Source: Porphyra umbilicalis
Taxonomy: Eukaryota; Rhodophyta; Bangiophyceae; Bangiales; Bangiaceae
Direction: 5' to 3'
NCBI GenBank assembly: GCA_002049455.2
Contig: KV918829.1
Location: 1-64,000 of the forward strand
DNA length: 64,000 bases
Below, piece by piece: positions 1 through 9,100 of this stretch (positions within the stretch are counted from its first letter, which is position 1; each line of letters begins with the position of its first letter). A program made the position numbers and the translations under genes. The notes beneath the pieces were generated by a model. The model had not been told where the DNA came from. It worked only from the letters and a program-made list of their open reading frames with translations, and did no database searches.

Positions 1-7
1 GGCCACT

Positions 8-460
8 ATGCTCGTTGCGACTGCGCAGGAGTGGAAGATTAAGCGCAAGTACGGGCAGTCTGATGGCGGGCGCGTGGGCGTCATCGCCGCCTCCAAGCGG
101 ATGTTCAAGCACCTGGGCGCCCGCTACCGCGTTAAGGAGCCTACGACGGAGGGTGACGTTGTGGTCGTGCACGAGACCCTTGGCCACTACGCTCTTGTTT
201 GCACGATGGTGGCCGAGGCGCTCGACACAATTATCACGGGGTCCAGCAGCGGTGGGCCGGACGGGGACCGCTTCAAGCGCTACGTGGACGAGGCCGTCAG
301 CCTGGGCTCGTACCTTCCTAAGCACAACCGCCCGCAAAACGGGCTCTCCATTGTTGATGGCGCCGACCCGAACCGTGCAGTCTTCCCGGATGAGTACATG
401 CCAGCGCCGGTGGACGACGAGGGCATCGGCGCGGCGCCGCCGCCGGTGGCTGAGGTCTAG
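8..460 (+). CDS. hypothetical protein, 3' end of a gene
   Basis: The frame is open from the window edge to a TAG at 458-460, so this is probably the last exon or 3' part of a longer gene; the ATG at 8 may be internal. The visible 150 residues begin basic (KIKRKYGQ), have a mixed globular-looking middle (GDVVVVHETLGHYALVCTMVAEALDTI is the most hydrophobic stretch) and end in a Pro/Ala/acidic tail. I do not recognise a family. Amino-acid usage is balanced, unlike the Arg/Ala/Pro-rich shadow ORFs around it, and that is the main reason to accept it. It could be a host gene or the end of a mobile-element gene. Confidence 0.45.
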   Translation: MLVATAQEWKIKRKYGQSDGGRVGVIAASKRMFKHLGARYRVKEPTTEGDVVVVHETLGHYALVCTMVAEALDTIITGSSSGGPDGDRFKRYVDEAVSLGSYLPKHNRPQNGLSIVDGADPNRAVFPDEYMPAPVDDEGIGAAPPPVAEV

Positions 461-880
461 CTGGTGCTTTCAGTGCGTCTGTGTCTTTGTGGGGCTGGTT
501 CCTCGGCCGCTACCACCGCGGACACTGTCGCCGCTGACCTGCTGCGCAAGTGTGCTCGAGCTGGTTGTTAGGTTGCATCTTTTTTTGTGCCTTGCCGTGT
601 GATGCGCCCAATGTACGGCGCATGCACGATGGAGTGCTCGCTGTCATAGCGTTTGACTGAAGAGCATGCCTCTTGCACGGGTACGATCGTAGCGCCTCCC
701 GTTATGGGCCGGGGCGTGGAGCCCTACGCGTCGAGGCGCGCGGAGGCGCGCGAGCGCCGGCCGGGAGCACGGACAAGCAGGTATCAGGAAGGGTGGGCAC
801 GAGAGAGGGCGCGGGGGTGAGTGCACGCGTCGGAGCCGAGTTGCCCCTGCGCGTCAGTGCGCCGGCGCGCGTGAAGATGC

Positions 881-1480
881 GGGGGCGCGGGGTCGCCGAC
901 GCGCCCCGCCGTACCGGCGCGCGCGAGACGTGGTGGAGCGCGCGGCGGGGCGGGCGCCGGCGTGGGCGGGCGGGCGACAGGGTAGGCGGGCAGGCAACGG
1001 GGAGAGGAGGTATGCGCCGCGATGGGCGGGTACGGGGGCGTGGGGTCGCCAACGCGCCCCGCCGTACCGGCGCGCGCGAGGCGTGGTGGAGCGCGCGGCG
1101 CGGCGGGCGCCGGCGTGGGCGGGCGGGCGACAGGGTAGGCGGGCAGGCACCGGGGCGAGGAGGCGGCATGCGCCGCGACGGGCGGGTACGGGGGCGCGGG
1201 GTCGCCGACGCGCCCCGCCGCACCGGCGCGCGCGAGGCGTGGTGGAGCGCGCGGCGCGGCGGGCGCCGGCGTGGGCGGGCGGGCGACAGGGTAGGCGGGC
1301 AGGCACCGGGGCGAGGAGGCGGCATGCGCCGCGACGGGCGGGTACGGGGGCGCGGGGTCGCCGACGCGCCCCGCCGCACCGGCGCGCGCGAGGCGTGGTG
1401 GAGCGAGCGACGGGGCGGGCGCCGGCGTGGGCGGGCGGGCGACAGGGTAGGCGGGCAGGCGTCGGGGTCGGCGAGAAGGC
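881..1480. repeat. minisatellite, about 4 x 153-156 bp
   Basis: The same GC-rich unit starts at 881, 1034, 1190 and 1346, so the period is 153 then 156 bp; one unit is shortened by three bases. Copies are nearly identical. All six frames are open because the unit length is a multiple of three and few stops occur, which explains the long Arg/Gly and Pro/Ala-rich ORFs on both strands. I see no sign that it is translated. Confidence 0.9.
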
Positions 1481-1869
1481 GCCGAGGCGCATGAGCGACA
1501 GGGTGGGCGAGCGTGCGGCGGCGCCGAGGCGCGGGCCGCGGCAGTGGCGCTACGCGGGGGCGCGCGGGGGTGTGCCGGGGCGCCGGTGCGACAGGTCACG
1601 GGATCCCGGGACGTCGCGTCGCAACCTGATCCGCGCTAAAAAAAAACAATTCTTTGAAGTATTATGTTTGGACAGATTCTTTCCGTTGTGGGTCAGAGCT
1701 GATGAGGATCTTTTGAGTATCCTCCGGATGGTCGGTGATCGTTGATCGGTTTCATCTTCATCGAACTACCGAATGGATGGACTGTTCCTAGCTGTTTTTC
1801 TTGCATCGGATGATGGCCCTCGATGAGCCAAGATGACCGCCGATGCAACTGATTGTCCAAGGAAACGAT

Positions 1870-1914
1870 GTAGTATCTGGGGCTCCCGATCACAATGCAA
1901 AATTTTGCATGGGG
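1870..1914 (+). repeat. inverted-repeat arm, left
   Basis: A block containing GTAGTAT, then CCGATCACAATGCAAAA, then GCATGGGG matches the reverse complement of 5307-5352. The core CCGATCACAATGCAAAA is identical in both arms and the rest is diverged. The two arms could be old terminal inverted repeats of a 3.5-kb element or two opposed copies of a short repeat. No target duplication is visible. Confidence 0.45.
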
Positions 1915-4231
1915 TGGTCCCCGAGGAGCTCTGAGAGCGCTCGCTGCTCGTGGCTGGCACTGCGCGTCAAGGACGTGGCCCAGAAGCCACGCGGGAATGC
2001 CTTGACCATTGCATTTACTGCATGGCTGGTGCAATACCATGTCCTGGCGTGTGGTGTCGGTGGTCATAACGACATGCATGGTCGACCCCCCCCTGTGGGG
2101 TGCCGTGCGGCACCTCCTCCACAGAGCGGCCCACGCTCCCCCCCTGCACATTGCTGTGATCCACGCCTTCCGACCGCCGTATCGGCCGTGATGCCCGTAT
2201 CTGCGACCGTTTCACCCACCGCCTGGCCCGCCCGCCCCCCCACCCCGCCCGACCCCTCCCCCCACCCGCCCCCCCCCCCGCCCGCCCCCCCCCGCCGCCC
2301 GCCCCCCCCATCTGCTCCCTCTGCTCCCCCGCTCCCGCCTTCCTGCTCTTCTCTCTTTTGCTGGCGCTTTCCGACCAGCGGGGGCCGGCGGTGCGGGCGG
2401 CCCCCACCCCTCTCCCCGCTGCGTCGCGCCGCGCCACCCGCGCCGCTGCGACAGCCGCCCCCGCTTTCCCTCCCCCCTGCTCTACCACTACCGTTCACCG
2501 CTTCCCCGGTCCTAGCTCCCCCTGCGCCCTTCCTCCGCACTCCGGGTGGGGGACGTTGCCAGCAGGCACCGGCCCCCGCCCCGCCGGGCCGCGGCGTGCT
2601 CCTCACTAGCCTCCCCTCGCTGTGGGGTTGGGCGCCCCTCGCCGGAGGCAGGCGGTCTCTGGCGGGTCGGGCTGGCGGTGGCGGTGCTTGGCGGTGAGGT
2701 GCAGGCGCCGGCGTCGGGTGCCAGCAAGCAGGGGGGGGTGCGGCAGCGGGGGCGCTCCCGGTCTCGGCTGTTGGCGTGGGGGCTCCGGCGAGTAGGCTGG
2801 CAAGCGGCGGCGGTTACGCGTCGGCGGTTGGCGGGAGTACCGGTTGTAGGTAACGGCTGGTGGTGGCGGGTTTTGGCCCGGGTGGTCAGAGGCCATCGAT
2901 CGTGGATGGGGCGGCTGGTGGTGGTGGCTGGTGGTGGGGGCGGCCGGCGGCGGTAGGGGCCGGCGGCGGGGTCGGTCGGCGAGCAGCGGCTCTATGAAGG
3001 CCAAGCTGTTGATCAAAAGCATGACTGTTGTTGTGTCTTCTGCAAAGCATAGGCGGGCAGGGGTAGCTGGTGTGGAGAGTAGGTAGGGGTGAGAGGGGGT
3101 CACGCAAGGGGGGGGGTATGCGTCATCTGTTTTCGGCTGTTGCTGGCTGCTACGGTGCTTGTGAAGCCATGCACATAGCAGTGTGTGTCCACTGTGTCCC
3201 CACAGACCACTGTACACAACAAAGTGGGCCGTTAGAGGCCTCCTGTTACCAGTGGGTGCCAGAGTACATTGGTGATACAACCGCCCGTAACGAGTGATGG
3301 GCCACGGATAAGTGTGCGTGAGGCTCTCATGGGACTGTTAGGGAGGGCCCAGAGTGCTTTGGCGGCATACCACCTCCGCAGGGGGCTCGTACGCTCGCTA
3401 TTGGGGTGGCTGGGAAGGCTGAAAGCACGTTACGCGCAGTGGGCATCCTATGACAGTACTGGTGTGGCTTTTCAGGCTCTATCAGGAGTACGCCATGTAG
3501 CACAGCTAATGCACACAGAAAGTTGGCCGGCAGATGGGCCGGGCGTCGTGGGGGGGTAGCGGTGTATCTCGCCGCTGTGAACTTGGACGGGCGAAAAGAG
3601 AAGGAAAAAATCGTTTGTGCGCTTAGCGACTCACTATTTCCTTCCCAGGACCCTTCAGAGCATCAGAAACGAGTCTCTCTGAAAAAGTGATGTTTTGGTC
3701 GAGTTCGGCCCCGACATGCCGTATGCTCCCCCTTCTTGGACCATATGGCAGCGGGGAACGCGGCGGTGACAAGACCATACCGATCCCCACCGAAGTTGAA
3801 AAAAATGGGGACATGGTACTGTAGGAGACATGAAACATTGTTTTCTTTGCAAAAAAAGATGCAGAACTGTTGTAGGCCGCAAGAGAAGCGCAGGGTCACA
3901 ACCCACTGGATGGAACAGTGTCAGAGAAAACAAGTGATCCACTGGATTGGGCAGTGTCCGTGTCGATCTGCCGAATACACTGGATCTGAGATGCTGTCAG
4001 CGGGGGTCCATTCACACTGCTTGGTGAAGTCATCTCCAGCCTGATCTGCCGCCAGGCCCCCCTCAGTTGGTTGCCACGACGGTCACGACTGCCGTCGTCA
4101 GTGCCTTTCTTTCCGTTGTGTTGGTTCTGACGTGCTGATAAAAGGTTCCACCTCCCTCCTGCCCCCGTCTCCCATCTCTTCTCCCCAGCAGTGATGCTTC
4201 TTCGCTCACTTCCCCCTGCAGTCGCTGTTCC

Positions 4232-4400
4232 CCCCGCCCGCTGCTGCCTCCCCCGCCCGCTGCTGCCTCCCTCGCCCGCTGCTGCCTCCCCCGCCCGCTG
4301 CTACCTCCTCCGCCCGCTGCTGCCTCCCCCATACGATGCTGCCTCCCCCGTCCTCTGCTGCCTCCCCCGCCGCTACTGTCGCCCCCCCCGCTGCTGCATC
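4232..4400. repeat. 21-bp tandem repeat, C-rich
   Basis: Degenerate 21-bp units of the type CCCGCTGCTGCCTCCCCCGCC are repeated about eight times. The strand asymmetry (pyrimidine-rich on plus) continues to about 4,450. Confidence 0.8.
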
Positions 4401-4658
4401 TCCCCCGCTGCTGCACCCTCCCCCGCTGCTGCCCCCCCCCATCTTTATTACTTTCCCCCGACCGTGGCTGGTCCCCCTCACCGCCGCTGTCCCGCCTCAC
4501 CGCCGATGAGTCCCCTACCGCCGCTGATCCCCCCGATCGCCACTGCTTCCCCTCTTCGCCGCGGCTCTCATGCCGACCGCCCACACGTCGGGGTCACCGC
4601 CACCGACCGCCAGCGGGGGCGGTCGCCAGCGGCGGGGGCGGCGGCCAGGGGCAGCAGC

Positions 4659-4950
4659 GGCAGTCAACAGCGCGGGCAGTGGCCAAGGGCGGGGGCGGCG
4701 GAAAGCGGCGGGGGAGGTGGCTGGCAGCGCGGGCGGCCGCCAAGTGCGGGGGCGGCGACGAGAGGCTGGGGCGGTGGCCGGCAGCGCGGGCGGCCGCCGA
4801 GGGCGGGGGGATCGTCCATAGGCGGGATTGGTGGCTGGCCGCGCGGTCGGCTGCCGGCAGCAAGGATGCCGCCCGGCTGTGGGGCGGTGGCTAGCGGCGG
4901 GGGCGGCGCCAGCAGAGGGAGCGACAGCCAGTGGCGTGGCCAAAAGCTCG
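4659..4950. repeat. 57-bp minisatellite, G-rich
   Basis: Units beginning GGTGGC recur at 4716, 4773, 4830 and 4886, a 57-bp period with one 56-bp step. On the minus strand the unit would encode a 19-residue Pro/Arg/Ala repeat, but the 56-bp step and the lack of any domain argue against coding. Confidence 0.75.
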
Positions 4951-5306
4951 GGGGGGGTGGTCAGCGACAGAAGCGAGCGCGCAAAACCTGCGGCTACCAA
5001 GGGGGGGGGGGAGACAGCCAGGAAGGGGGGGGAGGCGGTCGGCAGGGAGGGGGCTGCGACCAGCAGCGATGGCCGCTGCCAGCAGCTGAGGAGGGGGATA
5101 CAGCAACAGCGTTGGACGCGCTGGAGCAAACCGAGGCAGACGGTCATACACAGACACGAGTACAAGGGGTACAAGGAGTGTACTGAAGTACCATTCCTCT
5201 CACGTGGCATCATCCTCGCTCGAACCCCCCCCCCCCAGAAGCCCCGAAATCCCCTCCCCCACCCCCCCACGTGGCGGCACGACAGGCGTTCCCCCCCCCC
5301 CCACCA

Positions 5307-5352
5307 CCCCATGCGGATTTTTTGCATTGTGATCGGCGTTCTCAAATACTAC
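5307..5352 (-). repeat. inverted-repeat arm, right
   Basis: This is the partner of the arm at 1870-1914 in opposite orientation, sharing a 17-bp identical core. See that entry. Confidence 0.45.
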
Positions 5353-5600
5353 CTCATTAGGGCCCAGTACAGCCATTTCAGACGTACTGCGAGCAATCTG
5401 AAAGCTGCCGGGGTAAGTTCCCAAGTAGCGTGGTACCGCTTCGCGACGATGTTGCCACCGTTTTCACCGGTCCACGAATGCGAGAATATCATTGGCCAAG
5501 CGTCGCGCACGTTTGTTGACAGCACGTTTTCCCCCGCCGTATCGGGAAAACGAAAAGGGCCCATTTTTTAGGGATCTGCCATATCAGCACGACAGCGCGG

Positions 5601-5775
5601 GTGGTCCGTCTGGTCGGCGACGCCTGGCGAGTTTGCGTCGCGCAAACTGGGGGGTGGCCCGTCTGGTCGGCCACGCCTGGCGAGCTTGCGTCGTGCATAC
5701 TGGCGGGTGGTCCGTCTGGTAGGCGACGCCTGGCTAGTTTGCGTCGCGCAAACTGGGGGGTGGTCCGTCTGGTCG
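5601..5775. repeat. 53-bp tandem repeat, 3.3 copies
   Basis: The motif CCGTCTGGT recurs at 5606, 5659, 5712 and 5765, a regular 53-bp period. Because 53 is not a multiple of three the frame changes from unit to unit, so this is unlikely to be coding. Confidence 0.9.
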
Positions 5776-6148
5776 ATGCGAGAGGGGTCTTCCTGGTCGG
5801 ACAAAACACCCACTGTTAACTGGGCGTGGGTTGCCGCGACCACGCGTTGGCACCTGTGCTATTTCTTTCCAGTGGAGACGGGTTTCTCGCGCAAACCGAC
5901 CGGCGCACAGGGCTTTCCGTGGTCGGCCCGTTTAGGGGCAGCATCCCCCTTGTCAGAGCCACGCGGCGGTGCGCGTCGGCCGGAGTGGCGCGTCGCGGGG
6001 AAAGCAGGGGTGTGCGGCGGCGCACCACGACGAGCGCGTGGACGCACGTGCGAGCTGCGGCCGTCAGCTCGAGTGTGGGAGAGGTCCGTGCAGCGGGGCT
6101 CCCGCGTGCGCTTCCGCGCGTGACGTGTTGGAGCTGAAACGGGTCGCG

Positions 6149-9100
6149 ATGGGTGGCTCTTTTGCAGCTTGCTTTGGCTGCGGCACCGGCGGTGTTAGCG
6201 GCGACCGGCCCGCGGTGACCCCGACCGGTCGGACGTGCGGCGGTGCACGGCCTTCGCCCTCTGTCCGTGGCAAGGACGTCGCTCCCGTGACTGCCGATGC
6301 GTCGGCGGGGGGAGTTTCCGCCCCCCCACCGCGGCCGCCGTCTGTGCCTGTCCACGTACGGGATTCCCCCACAGAGGATGTTTCGACCGTGGCATCGCCC
6401 TCCTCCGCTATCGTGAGCCCCCCGTCATCAGCTGACATCCCCGCGACCGGCTGCACATCCGGGGGTCGCACGCAACCGTCCGCGGTGGTTGGCCGCACGG
6501 GCGACAGCGACGGCGCCGCCGGCAGCGACAGTAATTCGGGCTCCCCTGCGTTGGTGCTCACCGGCGGGGGTGACGGTGGGAGTGGCTTTGAGGGGCGGAC
6601 GGGCCGAGGTGACGCGGGGGTCCAGGGCACGAGCAACGACGCACCCGAGCGGGGGTTTCCGCTGGTCACTTTCCGCGCGTGGCCACGTGCGTCCGACGCG
6701 CGCAAGGTGTGCGGCACGCGCAAGGTGGATCCGGGCATGGAGGTGCACGCCAGCCTCGGCCGCAATCTCTACCTGCTGTGGAGAACCTCACGCCGCCCTA
6801 CAGGAACAGAACCGCAATAAAACCGCGATCCTGGATGCCCGCGCAGGGACCGTGGGCCGAGGTCCAAACCGCGATAAAACCGCAATCTGCCGGACTTTGA
6901 TTGGCCCACAATCGCCCTCAGCTGGGCCCAGCGAAGATGAGGAGGAGGTCTGTCGACCATGCTTACAGCCCACAAGTGCGGACTACTATTCGTATCGCTG
7001 CCTATTTCTCTGTTCCTTCGTATTAATATTTTATTTTATTTCTGTTCTATTACTCTAGCTGGCGAAGACAATCAAGCTGCTGCTGCGCCAGCTCCTGCTC
7101 CCGCGTCGCCTGTGCCGGAGCGTCGCCGTTGCTGGCCGTCGACGAGGCAGCAGCGTCCGCGGGGAGGGCGGCGGCAGCGGGCGGACCCCGCCGATGTAAA
7201 CCCCCCCCCGCCCAGTGTGCCCGGACAACGGGGGCGGGGGGGAAGGCGGGGAGGAAGGCGGGGGGGGAAGGGGGGCAGCCGCCCGGAGCGTCGGCAAAGG
7301 AGGAGGCGGAGGGGGAGGGGGGGGGGGCGCCGACGCCGGTGCAGGAGACGCGATCACCGGTGGGGGGGGGGGATAGGGGGGGCAGGTACTGCCAGCTGTG
7401 CGGCTCAAAGCAGCGGCCATCTGAGAGGCAGCCAGCAGACCACCCACATCTGAGTAAGGGACACGGGAAAAAGACGGATGCGACAACTACAACAAAGATG
7501 TCAGCAGCCACGAGCGATGTGAAAAAAAAAGCCACAAAGCCCGCACGGCGACCAAGACCGAGCCGTACCCCCTCATCAAAAGCGCACGACAAAGATCCTC
7601 CGGTGTGCGTACCTGCCCGGCTCGTCAGCGGCCGTCGAAAGGCGCAGAGCGCAGGCGAGAGCTCCGACGTGGTGGCATGGCGGTCGGAATTGAAGGGGGA
7701 GGGTGCAGAGAACGCGGGAAAAAAACGCGTCCGCGTGGGGCAACTCGACGATGAAGGCAGTTGACGGGTGGTCGACGACGCTGGGGACAGCCAGGCGTCA
7801 AAGCCCAAGGCTTGCCGCTGCGCTGCAATGAGGTCTTGGTAATGGAGCCACACGGCCGAACGCTGATCATGAAAGGGTGCACGACTCCTTATTGGATGGC
7901 ACTAGATGTTTAAGGAGGCTTCTGGAACATGATTGGATGCTTCAAGTCGCTTCGAGAAGCCATCAGAACAGGAGCTGCGAACTTTGTGGAAAGCCAATCA
8001 GAACTCATGAAGGCATCCGAGAAGCCATCTTGCACTGTCAGGACCCAGCGATCCGACCAAGACTCGTCCAGACCCCTGTTGGCCCGTGGGAAAACCGCGA
8101 TATCGCGGTTTTATCGCGCATCTGTTCCCGTAGGGCCGCGGGGCGCCTACTTCAGTGGAGGCCTTCCGAAAGGCTGGCCCGACGTGGGTACGCATCGAGC
8201 GGGGCGTCGGCATCCTGCGGGCGGCCACCGAGGAAGAGACGGCGGCCGCCGACGTGCCCTACACCGACCGCCTGTTGTTTGTGCGCGGCACCGAGCTCAG
8301 CTCCGCCCCCGGCGGTGGAGACCTACACGTCGTGGAGATGATTCTACAGGCCCCTTCGGCAGACGTACGAGCGAGATGGGCCGCAACGAGACCCTCCCTC
8401 ATCACCCCGCGGGAGGATATGCTTGTCGCCGGATTTGGTCGGGAGGACAACGCCGCTCGTGTGCGTGAGCTGCTACGGTCGGTGCTGGTGCCCCTTCCCG
8501 CGACCGCGGGCACTCAGCAAGGGGCTGTGTCGCGCGTGCTCCCTTGTCGAGCACGACGCTGGGTGCTCAACGCTCACTACTAGCTGGCTCCCACGGCGCC
8601 CGTGACGCAAGCTGTCGGCAACGTCATTAAAAAGGGGGCTGATTCCCTCGACTCGGCGACCGGCGTGCCGTTGGTCGGGCTTGCGGTGCGGCTCGGCCTC
8701 TTTTGTATCCAAGTTGGGGCAATGGCGGTGTTGGCGGAGGGTTACGACGCACGGAGCAGAGATGTGGTGAAGCAGTGCGAGGGCGTTGCGTCTGACGTGC
8801 TGGGTCGCATGATGGAGGAGCTGCAGCTGGACAGGACCAAGAACGGGGATGCCTACGTGGAGCTACTGTGCGCGCAGATGGAGCCCGTCGAGACTGTGCT
8901 CGACGATGTCGAAAGGACGTTCTTCATGGCGCCCGGCAAGACGCCGCTGACAGACCCGGTCGTGCGCAGGTGGGAGCAACAGCTCAAGGTGATCGACCTG
9001 CAGCAGATCAACTCGCACGTCAGCGGCGCACAAGGCCGCGGGATCGACCGGGTGGCGAGGAAGGTGTCCGATTTGTGCAGCCAGGTCGTAGCTGCACGCT

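Larger units (their letters stand above)
1495..5580. other. intergenic, repeat-rich, no supported gene
   Basis: This stretch alternates AT-richer pieces (about 1,630-2,060, 3,000-4,150 and 5,310-5,560) with C- or G-rich low-complexity DNA. ORFs are present on both strands but are Pro/Arg/Gly-rich shadows. It holds a diverged inverted pair near its two ends and two minisatellites, listed separately. Confidence 0.6.

Noticed and set aside
673-1745. Repeat proteins in five frames over the 156-bp array.
   Set aside because: The unit is near a multiple of three and stop-poor, so all frames open together; there is no start context or composition typical of a real protein.
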